Part shown: positions 10,258-20,484 of the stretch, one piece after another | Layout of the letters: each line of letters starts with the position of its first letter | Numbering within the stretch: position 1 is the first letter of the stretch | NCBI GenBank assembly: GCA_026122225.1 | Contig: JANEZZ010002362.1 | Coordinates: 930,001-994,000, forward strand | Origin: Heloderma charlesbogerti | Taxonomy: Eukaryota > Chordata > Lepidosauria > Squamata > Helodermatidae | Reading direction: 5' to 3' | Length of the DNA: 64,000 nt | Translations under genes and position numbers: made by a program | The notes under the pieces: generated by a model | Told to the model about the DNA's origin: nothing | Database searches by the model: none | The model's input: only the letters and a program-made list of their open reading frames with translations

Positions 10258-11046
10258 ACTGGGCAATAGCTAGAGGGATACATTTCAATACTTTTCTTTT
10301 ATTCCCAGTATTTTGTTACTTATTGCATGCTACCACCCAAGGCATCAAGGCTAAAAACCAAACACTCTTTTGTGGTGCACCCACATGACAGGCTTCAAAA
10401 TGGAAACAATATTTAAGTTAAACCTGTAAGATCAGATTTTCCAAAATCTTGCAACACGGGCAGCTTTTGAAAACTTTAAAATAAGATCAAAGTTTGACCG
10501 GCAAGCTAAAGTAGCAATGCAGAAAAATGGGTGGTTTGTGTGTTTTGTTTTTAAAGCCCATGAATTTCTAACTAAAATGACTACATAGGTAAAAAAAATA
10601 ATTCTGAAGAGCAGTTATTTAGCTTCCCAGTACTGACCCTTTATCAAACATTTTAACTTTGAGTTAGATGTCATCTCCATCCATACCACCATGCCTTACA
10701 TCAATCATAGCACATGAGGGCTTGGGAAGTCTTCCTTCTCAGGACTGGCTCAAGGGATGTGGCTGCCTGAGGTAGAGCAGCAAATGGTGCCCCTCACCAT
10801 AAGTGAAGGTGGATTGTACCCAAGGCATTTTGATTCTAGTGAATTCCGTGGGGCAGAAAATCCCACAAGCACCTCTCTTCTTCTCTGGCATTAACACTGC
10901 AATAATAATAAATTACATAATTAACCATTTGCTTCCCTCTCATGGCACCTAAAATCAGCTACCTGAGGTAACTGCTTCAGTCTCCCTAATGGTAGGGTGT
11001 TTCTTTCCCTTAGCCCTGTTTAATCTATTAAAAAATATTTCTACAT

Positions 11047-11148
11047 TTAGCAACAGAGAGCTTCGGCTATTGGGCGGTATAGAAATGAAATAAATAAAAA
11101 ATAAATAAACATTTTCTCTTTCTTTCTTTCTTTCTTTCTTTCTTTCAT
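11047..11148 (+). repeat. CR1/L2 LINE tail followed by (TTTC)n
   Basis: The motif AGAGCTTCGGCTATTGGGCG and GGTATAGAAATGAAATAAAT is a CR1/L2-type LINE 3' terminus with an AAATA tail. A TTTC tetranucleotide array at about 11115-11146 follows directly. Confidence 0.75.
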
Positions 11149-11318
11149 TCATCTATAAAGGAAACTAGCTCTTCCTACCTACTCATAGTATTTCACAGGG
11201 CACCGGCACCTGCAGAGGAGGGCCTTCCCGGATTATCTTAATACAGCCCTCCCAGTACAGTGTCCAGCAAGGAGTCTCGACACTATAAGTGCTAGTATAT
11301 TCAAGAGATGGTATAGAT

Positions 11319-11462
11319 CAGCCTCCCCCAAACTGGTGTCCTCCAGATGTTTTGGACTACAATTCCCAGCATTCTTCATCACTGATCATGCTGGTCATCA
11401 GCCTGGGGCTAATGGGAGCTGAAGTCCAAAACAACTGGAGAACACCAGGTTGGGAAAGGCTG
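11319..11462. mobile_element. hAT-type MITE, 144 bp, with 8-bp target duplication
   Basis: The left arm (CAGCCTCCC, then CCAAACTGGTGTCCTCCAGA and GGACTACAATTCCCAG) is the imperfect inverse of the right arm (GGGAGCTGAAGTCC, CTGGAGAACACCAGG, TTGGGAAAGGCTG). Flanks GTATAGAT (11311-11318) and GCATAGAT (11463-11470) match at 7 of 8 positions. A CAG...CTG terminus with an 8-bp duplication fits a non-autonomous hAT element. Confidence 0.85.
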
Positions 11463-12261
11463 GCATAGATAATGCATTTCTATACTGAGTAGATTCTGCT
11501 GTGCCCCCCACCACTGTTGAGCAGGGCAGGATCTCCCTCTTACTATGGCACTGGCTAGGGACATCGGAGGAATACCGTTGTGGTGTAAAGCCCGATAAGC
11601 TTTCACTGGCTTGGCACCTCAGACTTTGGCATGTCTTCCGCTACCTGGCCCGACTCTAGTGGATTTTCTGTAATTTTTTTATTTACGGAAATAGACATTT
11701 GTGCACATTGTGACCATGATTGGCATAATTTGCACAAATTGTGACTGCATTTTGCATAAACTATGCAAATTACAGCTGAAATGTCAAAACGTTACACGGT
11801 GTCTATTTCTGCAAATAGAAAAAATACGGGAAAAGTTCCAGGATTTCAGGAAACAACCATGGCTCGACTTGCAAATGCAAGCCAAGGAGGGTGTGCTGCG
11901 GAACTCCAGCGAGCACAAGAAGGGCTGGATTTCCCAGTGACATACATCCTTAGCACCAGCAGCAGGATTGGAGTACAGTTGGTGCTTGCAGAGGATGGAG
12001 GTAATTGCTTTCAGATGGTTGGAAGCATATCAGTTTAATGGCCTTGAGAATCTGCTGTTCCCAAGGGGCAATGCAGCACATGTAGAGGCTGCTGTCACTG
12101 AATGCATCTATCGGGGGGGGGGGGAGGCTGCTGCCTGTGCTGTTACCAGGGAGCCCTGTTGAGGCAGAGGAAAGGGCTGTGGCTACAGAAGGCTGCACAG
12201 TAACGCTCCTCTTGTAGCATGGCTAGCTTCACTCCGTTTAATAGCTTCTCAAAAATTCAGT

Positions 12262-12460
12262 TGTGAAGGGTTGTAGCTTAGTGGCAGAGCCTGTGCTTTG
12301 CATGCAGAAGGTCTCAGGTTCAATCCCCAGCATCTCCACATAGGGCTGGAAGAACACCTCTCTGAAACTCTGGAGACCCATGGCCAGTCAGTGTCAGCAA
12401 TACTGGGTGAGATGAATCAATGGACAGACTCAGTATAAGGCAGCTTCCTATGTTCCTACC
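12262..12460 (+). mobile_element. tRNA-derived SINE
   Basis: The head looks like a tRNA: an RNA polymerase III A box TAGCTTAGTGG at 12273-12283 and a B box GGTTCAATCCC at 12317-12327. It is followed by an unrelated body and the 3' motif AAGGCAGCTTCCTATGTTCC. An antisense relative lies at 46.32-46.53 kb. The tRNA part lacks acceptor-stem pairing and a CCA context, so it is read as a SINE and not a tRNA gene. Confidence 0.8.
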
Positions 12461-12574
12461 CGTCTTGGGCAGAAGTCTATGATGTCATTGGCCTGAATTA
12501 GCTACTTTCTGGGTGTAGGGGCTGTACCCAGAGCACATTCCTCTCTCTCCACCATTGCCAAGCAATGTTCTGAC

Positions 12575-12659
12575 TTGGATTCCTGCATTGAGCAGGGGGT
12601 TGGACTCGATGGCCTTGTAGGCCCCTTCCAACCCTACTATTCTATGATTCTATGATTCA
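12575..12659 (+). mobile_element. CR1 LINE 3' terminus with 8-bp repeat tail
   Basis: GGGTTGGACTCGATGGCC, then GGCCCCTTCCAACCC and ATTCTATGATTCTATGATTC, is the classic CR1 3' end, which terminates in direct repeats of an ATTCTATG octamer. Only the last 85 bp or so is recognisable. Confidence 0.88.
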
Positions 12660-14300
12660 CCCTTGGTCATCACACAGTAGCAGCAGCCAAGTTGTTCATT
12701 CCCCCTCCCCCTACAAGCACTGCTATAGTTACCCCTGAAACTGATGAAAAAGCAGACACACAATACATCAAAAAGAAAAAAGTAGAATCAAAGTGATGTT
12801 AAAAAGCAAAACAAAAAATGGGTCTATTTATGTGATGCCTACCAATACGCCCAGGAGCTAAAATAGCTTCCCAATAATGATAAATGTCACTTCATCAATG
12901 GACTAAATTGAAATCCCAACTGGACAGTCCCTCAAGGAGCCAGAGAATTTTGTCTGAAAATCTACACAAAATATGTACGGTTGTGAATTTACCAGCTGTT
13001 CTCGCTTGGCAGCCGCAGCAACCAAAGTGGTAGAATTGTGAAGCTTTAGGGAACTACAGCAACTCATAAACCCTTAGTAAATCCTTGTAAAGTAAAAATT
13101 TAAGATCTGTGAGAAGGAATAATTCTTTAATTCGATTCCATTGGGATTTGCCACCTAACAAATATGTTCCTGGTTTTAAAGATCTGTGCGTGCAATGAAA
13201 TCAGTTAATATCTAATTTCTGTTAGACAAGGTTTGATTCCTATAATTAAGGAAGTCCAGGACTGGCTTTATTGCCAAGTATTGAGACACCATGGCATTAT
13301 TTCCTTTATTAACGGCATCTCCTATAGGTATGTGTGAATCAGGAAAACCCGAGCCTGTTAAGGTTCTCCAATTTCCACCTGGAATCTCATCCCAACTCCT
13401 GTCCATACCTGAGATTTCTTGTTGTTGTTCACACAGGTTTTTGTGCATATTTTGGTGCAAATTTTTCCAAATGTATCCATCAATTGTGCACATTTTTGAA
13501 AAATACACATTTTTCTCCCATGGATCAAAGTGTGTTTGTGTGCATTTTTGTGACGCGCTGTTTTCATGCATAGTTTTTCAAATGCATCCATTTTCAAATG
13601 CACTTTTCTTTGGTCCAAACAGCGCATTGCAAGTTCAGAAATATATGTACTTTGACTGCAGATTGAGTTCAGGAGGTGCGAACTGGATAAATTCTGCTCT
13701 ACAAGGAACTGAAGCAAATTTCTCAGACATTACTACTCCTATATCACGTATGATTTCCAATGCCCAGGGCCATAATTTCAGATTTCAGTTGACAGGGCCA
13801 GGTGAAGATAATATTACAGTAGGAGGGATAAGATTCACAGGACGGTTCAAAGGCCACTCTCGGATGTATTCAGTATTGTGAACACAAGTCCAAATGTTAT
13901 CCTGTTTTATAAGCAAAGAGGTCCTTGCTTTGGCCTGCTAATCTAGCATAGAGCTCTTTCAGTTGTTTACATGCAGTCACTTTAATGACTTCACGGATCT
14001 GGCTGGTCAGCCCCTTCCAGCTCGATGTTATGAGCTGGGACTGGCAAGGCTTGAACATGCAGGTGGAATCCCACACTCCAAGCACCTTATGCATGTTCAG
14101 GTGCATGTGGGAAGCCTATAAATAGGAAATGAATGCAATGGCACCCCCTGGTCATGTTCCTGGTAGTCAGAAGAATACTGCCTCCAGTACTGGAAGTAAA
14201 ATATAGCCATCGTGACTAGTAGGCATTGATAGCCTTATCCTAAATGTAATATACATCTTTTCCCACTATATATATATATATATATAGTGGGAGAAGTTGC
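12660..14300. other. No gene recognised; a low-complexity T-rich repeat lies at about 13435-13640
   Basis: The stretch near 13435-13640 repeats GCATTTTT/GTGCACATTTTT-like motifs and produces a 196-codon open frame with no recognisable domain. A self-complementary (AT)n tract sits in TCCCACTATATAT at about 14261-14289. No gene could be supported. Confidence 0.45.
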
Positions 14301-14804
14301 TTGGTGATCATGTCAACCATCCAAATCATTTCCACGTTGCATAGAAAGATTAGGGCACTGACAGGACTGCCAGCCGTGCCAACAGAAACTCTTGAGAGCC
14401 CTCAGGAATACATCCAGAAATATCAGCTTCTTGAGCAGACCATTTTAAGGGATCCATCACCTGCAGATGGAAGACACCACTGCAAGTCTACACCTCACCA
14501 GGAAGTGATCTGACCATGACAAAAGAGTCAGCTCAAAATGTCTAAAGTCCAGATCACCATCCTTCTGCCTCATTGAGCACACCAAGTCCAGAATATGACC
14601 CACCACATGCATTGGGCCAATAACATATTGAGACAACCTCATGGTGGCCATGAAGTCCTGAACCACGCCACTGAGAAGACAGCATTGTATGCCTGGAGAG
14701 TCCTCGACACCAAATCCAAGAGCAACTCCGTCCACTCTAGCAGGGAAAATGGTTGGGGAACAGCATGCTTGGTCTATTAATTTCCTAACACCTGGTGCAA
14801 ACAT
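14301..14804 (-). pseudogene. CR1-like LINE endonuclease domain remnant
   Basis: The antisense frame reads LSQYVIGPMHVVGHILDLV and later LLSWSDHFLVR. This is the C-terminal block of the APE-type endonuclease of CR1-group LINEs, in which a PTHxxGHTLDLVF motif precedes the catalytic S-D-H motif. The fragment spans roughly 115 residues and has no upstream endonuclease core or downstream RT. Identification is by motif order; the clade is a judgement. Confidence 0.72.
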
Positions 14805-15007
14805 CTGAATTCAGAACTCAATTGGGCAGGAAAGGAGATGGAATCCGTACAGACTAGTGATCAGTGGTGCAATGGTAATTTTTGAAGAGTACACACTCAT
14901 CATGACAGTCCTCAAGGAGAATCAAAAATGCAGACAACTACGTCCATCCATTTGTGTGTTTATATGTATTATATATGTCTTTAATAAGTCTTTTGTACAG
15001 CCAATGG

Positions 15008-15821
15008 GTGATTGTGAGCGGGTCTGGGGGCAAAGGCACCTCCTTGGTCCACGGACTCCATCAGAGACACAGCAGCTAGCAATATGCTTTAACTCAAAAG
15101 TTTAATAAGAAAATCACTCCTAGTTCCAACACTGGTAGCCTTCCAACAGAAAGTAAAACAATTGGGGAATCACTCATTCATTAGTAGAATTCTCTCTACC
15201 TTCACCTACGGCAGGGACTGACGCTGGGCAGATAAATAATCCTCCCACAGTTTGTCTCTGCCAAATGCAGTGCCCATAGCTGCTAAATCTTTCTCTGCTG
15301 TTGCATCCCAGTACCTTTCCTGGGGAAAATGCTGACTCCTCCAGTCTTGAGCGGGAAAGTCCAGTGCAGCCTTTTGGTAGCTTGCTCTTAAGGGGGCAAT
15401 GAAGGAAGGGGGGTAGAGCTCTTCTCTCCCTGACAGATTAGGCTGCCCCTGAGGAGCGGAGTTTGGTGTTTCCCAGGTTAAACACTGTTCCTCACTCCTG
15501 GCTTGCATCTCTCCCTCCTGCTGTCGGGGTCTCTGTTTGTCTCCACATCTCTTCTCCCCCTCCTCCCCCTCTATCGCTTTCTCCTGCTTTTTATCGCCCC
15601 CCCCCCGCATGATCCTCTTCCCCTCCTCCCCCTTCCAGGTGAATCTTATCACAGTAATTAGCCCAGACCTTGAGCATGTGCCGGCTGGAGTTGCTATACC
15701 TTTGGACTGCTGCTGCTTGCCACTGCCCTGGCATAGGGTGAGGGGCACCCTGGCAATGCTGTGACGGGCCTGCAGGATTCTGGGTAAGAGACAGCGAGCC
15801 CTGCCAATCCCTCACAGTGAT
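15008..15821 (-). mobile_element. Solo LTR with 5-bp target duplication
   Basis: An 804-bp segment at 15013-15816 begins TGTGAGCGGG and ends ATCCCTCACA, giving TG...CA ends with a TGTGAG/CTCACA inverted repeat. It is flanked on both sides by the perfect 5-mer GTGAT (15008-15012 and 15817-15821). Read on the minus strand it has a TATA-like GATAAAAAG at about 15590 and an ATTAAA near 15105, so minus is the likely transcriptional sense. No internal coding sequence remains, consistent with LTR-LTR recombination. Confidence 0.87.
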
Positions 15822-16481
15822 CTCTTAATTACCCATTCAAGACCAAGCCACCCCAAAATACTTTGCATTACAGCAGGGATAGCTCATAACAATATATTGT
15901 TGCTGTGAACATCCATTTCCACCCAGCTACGCAGATGCTTGCAGCTATGCTCAGAGGGAGCAGGAAAGCATGGGGGATGACATCATCAACACTGCTAATC
16001 AATAAGTCCTGGTATTTCAACCCTGCGAGTCCTACTACACCAGGCTAATGATCCCTCCTTCCCAGCCATTGATGCCAAGCCTATGTTGGTGCTGCACTAA
16101 AGACCCCAAGGAATTGAATGGCAAGAGATCAGTTCTTCCCAGCCTGTTCAACCAAATTCCAGTGATTAACGGTCATATGAATATGGTAATCTGCTATAAT
16201 AAACATGTTTTTTTTTATGTTTTGAAGTAGTTGCATGCACCTTGAATTGAAAAAAATGCCTGGCTGTGATGATGCATATAGTGCCATCCTTTAAGAGCAA
16301 TATGAGAAAGTACTCTAATCTGTTATCCAGACTGGCAGATCCAATCCTATTAAAACAGATTCACTTGAATCCTAAAATAAGGAAACAGAAGGAAGTTCAT
16401 GGAGGGATAATTTCCTATTCCTTCCTCCCCCTGCAGCAGCTTTGTGTCCCATCCCCCCCGCCCCAACCCTCTCCCAAGGAT

Positions 16482-16748
16482 TAGGAGCTTTCTGCTCAAA
16501 TATTTTGGCCACCTAATGCGAAGAGAAAGGTCACCGGAAAAGACCCTGATGCTGGGAAAGACTGAAGGCAAAAGGAGAAGGGGACGGCATAGGATGTGAT
16601 GGCTAGATGGCATCACCGATGCAATGAATATGAACTTGAGCACACTCCGGGAGAGAGCGGAGGACAGGAAGGCCTCCATGGGTCACGAAGTCATGGCCCA
16701 TGGGGTCACGAAGAGTCGGACACGACTTAAAGACTGAACAACAATGAA
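16482..16748 (+). mobile_element. RTE-BovB LINE 3' end, truncated
   Basis: The sequence matches the last 260 bp or so of BovB: CTCAAATATTTTGGCCACC, a ...RRGRH-like coding tail, GGTCACGAAGAGTCGGACAC and the closing GACTGAACAACAATGAAC. This is a 5'-truncated copy of the kind made by target-primed reverse transcription. Confidence 0.88.
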
Positions 16749-16749
16749 C

Positions 16750-16935
16750 AAAGTAGGCTACCGCCAATATCAGAGGCTGTATGCCTATTAACCAGTTGCT
16801 GGGAGCATGCCCATGTCCTGCTTGTGGGTTTCCTGTGGGAAGCTGGTTGGCCACTGTGCGAACAGAACGCTGGACTACGTGGACCCTTGGTCTCATCCAG
16901 CATGGCTCTTCTTATGTTCTTATGGAGAGAAGGCG
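16750..16935 (+). mobile_element. CR1/L3-like LINE 3' end
   Basis: Contains GCTGGTTGGCCACTGTGCGA, CTGGACTACGTGGACCC and CCAGCATGGCTCTTCTTATG. The same 3' module occurs at 51.09-51.23 kb, and its reverse complement starts the longer copy at 46.55-47.09 kb. Clade naming is tentative. Confidence 0.65.
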
Positions 16936-17879
16936 ACTGGACGTTTTCCTTCTGTGAATTGTCCTCCAATTCACTTAGGACCCAAGCCATTATTTCTACA
17001 TAGCTGGTATGAAGGGTTGTGCCAATATAAATGGGTCTGTGGAGTTTGTCTTGAAGAGTTTTTAAATGGTAGAGAATTTCTAGCATTTCCAGTGTGAATA
17101 TGGTCGAAGACTGAATATGGCTCAGCTACCTTCCCCCCCCCTTTTTTTTTTAAAAAAAGGCACTAAATAGAGCTACATAAATCATTTTGACAAATTCCAC
17201 TACTCTGGGTCATAAATTGTGCAAATAAGAATTATAAAGTTGTTCATAGTATATCCAATATCTGAGAACATTTTCTTTTGACTGGACATACAGAGCTTAT
17301 TATATATATTTCTCTACCTCTTGTCTTTAAAGGGCTCTCCAGCTGAATGGAGCATGTTGCCAGAGGAAAACATTAAGATTTCGTTTCCTAGGCAGAAGAA
17401 CGTGCATAAAATATTCACACCTAGCTTCATTATTTCCTCTCTCTCAGGATATTTGCTAATGTTTTATTAAAGCAAATGGCAGTAAGTACTGGTAGTAGGA
17501 ACCAGAATGTTCCATGAGTGGATGCACAGAAGGTAAATAGTCCTGGAGAACATCAGCAGAGAACTGAAACCTAGGACAGCCATCAGTTTAGTGTTTGTAG
17601 TAAGAGTTTTACAGCATCTAGTAAAGCTTGTTTATTCTACACTTCAGTCTCCCGTGGTGTAATTTTATGAAAGTTTGTAACTACAAAGTTTACACAGCAA
17701 TGGTGTGTACCCACCAGAACATTTGGACCCTGATTCAGCAATTCAGAAAACAGTCAGATTCACCTCGGGCCAAATCAGAGACTGCCCAATTTGACTCAAG
17801 CCGAATCCAAATCAATGACTATAATTGGAAATCAACAAATGCCTATAACTTGTTTGATGTTTGACAGACCTGGATGCAA

Positions 17880-18235
17880 TTTGCAGGCATAATAGCCCCT
17901 TGTGAGGGGATGAAACCTGACAAATTTCAGACAAATAGGAATAGGAGAGGTTGTGCTAGGTGCTTTTAAATTTTTGTATACTTTGAATGACATTTGGAGG
18001 GATAATTGCCCTTTCTGAGGGGACTATGCCTGCCAAGCTGCAAATGAATAGGTGCTGGGTGTGTGTGTGCGTGTGTGTGTGCAAGAGCAGGCTTCACAGT
18101 TTGGGGTTTTCCAAAAACGCTGCTCCTGTTCTTGTTGGCAATTATTAAATCACATACAGCATAGAAGTGCCCTTACCTAAGAAACCTGCAGTATTTCAGA
18201 ACAATAGGTGCAGTGGTTTGGGTTGAAAGTGAGTC
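17880..18235. repeat. Three diverged direct repeats of about 100-170 bp spacing
   Basis: Blocks near 17880-17942, 17990-18052 and 18160-18222 share an order of motifs: a pyrimidine-rich AATNGCCC, GAGGGGA (weaker in the third), CCTGCNAA, a CAAAT/CAGAACAATAGG segment and a following GGTGC. A (GT)n tract separates the second and third. Family not recognised. Confidence 0.5.
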
Positions 18236-18254
18236 TTCACTTTCTATTTTATAT

Positions 18255-18329
18255 TGTTTTATCCTGCACTTTTGGGGTTTAATTTTTGTGAACCGGCCAG
18301 AGAGCTTCAGCTATTGGGTGGTATAGAAA

Positions 18330-18368
<39 letters not shown>

Positions 18369-18392
18369 ATAAATAAGCAAGCAAGCAAGCAG
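18255..18392 (+). mobile_element. CR1/L2 LINE tail with (AACT)n
   Basis: GAGAGCTTCAGCTATTGGGT and GGTATAGAAATAACTAACT form a LINE 3' terminus. Its tail has expanded into an AACT tetranucleotide array and then AAGC repeats. Confidence 0.75.
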
Positions 18393-18546
18393 CCCAGTGG
18401 GCAGAGGGGAGTGATTCATTTCTCTCCCCTCCATGTTTTTTTTTGGGGGGGGCAATTTGTATGAAAATGGCACACTTCTTAGAGGTGTCCATAGACAATA
18501 CAACTGAAATACTGTGTGCCTAATTAGTCCATTTGTTTATGATGGG

Positions 18547-19078
18547 TAGGGGTGGTGCAGAATTCCACCACAGACTCCAGTGAGGCTGGATTCTTTACAA
18601 TGTGCCCCCCTGGAGTCCGTGACGGATTACAGAGCAATCCCCACCACCACCCCGCAAAGTCCCTGCGGACCGGATCCTACCTGTCTCCGGCGGTCTGGAC
18701 CTGGCCGCCGCTGGCCACTGCTCTGATGTGCGGCTGCAAATGGCATCCTGCGTAGGGGATGCCATTTGTGTCGCTGCTGTAGTCATGATAGGCTATGTAA
18801 ATATTTAAATATTTACGTAGCCTATCATGGCTACAGCAGGGATGCAAATGGCATCTCCTACGCAGGACGCTATTTGCGTCCGCAGCAGCCCGGATGCAGA
18901 TCAGCCTGGCCAGCGGCTCCATGGACACGCCGCAGAGTGGAGCTGGCCGGGGAGGATTACGGGAGGGGGGAGGAACGGACTGCCTCCCCCTGTCGAGGAT
19001 TCCGGGGCGAGGAATGGATCGCCTCCCCCTCCCGTGGACCCCAGCGGAGCAAGGTAAGTGGGGTTTCGTACACCCCTA
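18547..19078 (+). mobile_element. Palindrome-module hAT MITE, copy 3 (short form)
   Basis: The A end TAGGGGTGGTGCAGAATTCC and the B end GGTAAGTGGGGTTTCGTACAC followed by CCCTA bound the element. It carries the shortest interior: a GCAAATGGCATC palindrome at about 18732-18770, a TGATAGGCTATGTAAATA palindrome at about 18786-18832 and a second GCAAATGGCATC palindrome at about 18842-18880. This three-module core may be close to a minimal unit. Flanking sequences (ATGATGGG and AAATGGGT) match only weakly. Confidence 0.88.
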
Positions 19079-20032
19079 AAATGGGTTGGATTCAAAGATG
19101 CCCTTCAGTTTGTGCACCAGCCTTCGATCCAGTGAAGGCTCTTGTAAATGTAAGGGGAGTAGAAGTGATTTTCACCAATGTCTCCTTCCTCCTGCACCCT
19201 TCAAATTTGCTACAGGAGCTAGAGGGAGGTGGCACAGGCGCCGTAGGACAGAGGAACTATCAGCAAAGATCACCTTACCTCCTGCTGTTTCAGGGAGCCT
19301 CCACTGGATGTAAGGTCCATGCATTATAGAACGGCATCTCTGAATCCAATGTACTATTTTTATCCTAATTTTCAGTTAAAAATCAGTTCCCAAAGAGGCT
19401 CACATAAATTAAAATACAATGCACTATGGTGCTGGGAGATGAGGTCTCCAGCTAGGTCTAGGTCCAGGCATAATGGCTCCTTGGCTGCTGTCTCCCTTCC
19501 CTCTAGCTTTATGGCAGTGAGTAGTGGAAGGCAGCTCTTAATTGGAGGTGGATCCAGGCACAAGGGCAATAAAAACACAAAAATATCTGTTGGTACCAAT
19601 CCAACAGCCTGAGGTTAAATAGAGGGGGGTATTCAAAATATCAAAGAAACACCAGGGGATCAAAGAGTTAGGGGATTAGGTGTTAACCATAAAGCATGAC
19701 ATTAGACTGGCATTGCAAAGACAACACAGAGGTGAGCTGAATCGGGGTGCTTTTGTGAAAGTTTTTTCCCATATAAACAGAAAAGTGCCCTGTTGCAGCA
19801 ATTTTATGAAGTTGTGTGAACAAGGGTGAAACTGCCCATTCTGTGGGAACAGGAAAGTAATGGAACATAACCCGACATTGCCAAAACAAACCAGTGATAC
19901 TCCTGTATTCCTACACTGTGCATTGCCTGACCATGCAGCATGAGAAAAAGAATGTGCTCCCAGGTTCCCACTTCCCCAAGTGTGGGCAAAGCTACTTGGT
20001 TTGCCCTCAGTGACACTGCTACAGAGCAACAT
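19079..20032. other. No gene recognised
   Basis: Short overlapping open frames on both strands show no domain, and no repeat ends were identified. Confidence 0.45.
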
Positions 20033-20102
20033 CATTCATTCATTTCATTTATTATATTTCTATACTGCCCCACAGTCGAAGCTTTCTGGGCGGTTCACAT
20101 CA
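20033..20102 (-). mobile_element. CR1/L2-type LINE 3' tail, antisense
   Basis: ATATTTCTATACTGCCCCAC and GAAGCTTTCTGGGCGG are the reverse complement of the recurrent LINE terminus. A similar weaker fragment is at about 21355-21420. Confidence 0.68.
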
Positions 20103-20436
20103 GACTGGCAACATGGCATTATGGGAATATCTTCTTTGCGATGTGATCCCCAATTGGCTAGAGAGAAGAAAATGGCACCAGAGGAGTGGCAGTGAACACC
20201 CATAAATAAAAACTGATTAAGGCACTTTTGTGGGAGTTTTCAGGGGCATTTTGCCCTGAAAACCTTTCTGAGCAAAAATTCAGCACGGGTCTAGTTTGAA
20301 TAGCTTTGAGGGTCTACTGCTATTGGAAAAAAACACTTTTGCAGAGTTGATGCCATGAACTCATTTCATCTTGAATAAAAGAATGAAAAGTAACATTGAC
20401 ACACAAGAGGTGCATTTGTGAAAGAAAGCCTAGTGA

Positions 20437-20484
20437 TAACAACAACAACAACAACAACAAATAATAATAATAATAATAATAATC
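20437..20484 (+). repeat. (AAC)n and (AAT)n compound microsatellite
   Basis: About seven AAC units followed directly by about seven TAA units. Confidence 0.95.

Noticed and set aside
10191..10388. Open frame with a leucine-serine-rich segment resembling a signal peptide
   Set aside because: The hydrophobic stretch is a translation of the (CT)n microsatellite.
10740..10990. Two GCTGCCTGAGGTAG-like segments suggesting a MITE
   Set aside because: The two segments are in direct rather than inverted orientation and no terminal repeat or target duplication was found.
12262..12330. Possible tRNA gene with A and B boxes
   Set aside because: No acceptor stem pairing is visible, the sequence continues into a SINE body and tail, and a diverged antisense copy is present at 46.3 kb.
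13291..13881. 196-codon open reading frame on the plus strand
   Set aside because: It crosses a T-rich simple-repeat-like region, has many cysteines and phenylalanines from TGT/TTT repeats, shows no domain, and overlaps equally long antisense frames.
15206..15748. 180-codon minus-strand open frame
   Set aside because: It lies wholly inside the solo LTR with defined ends and target duplication and has no retroviral or host domain.
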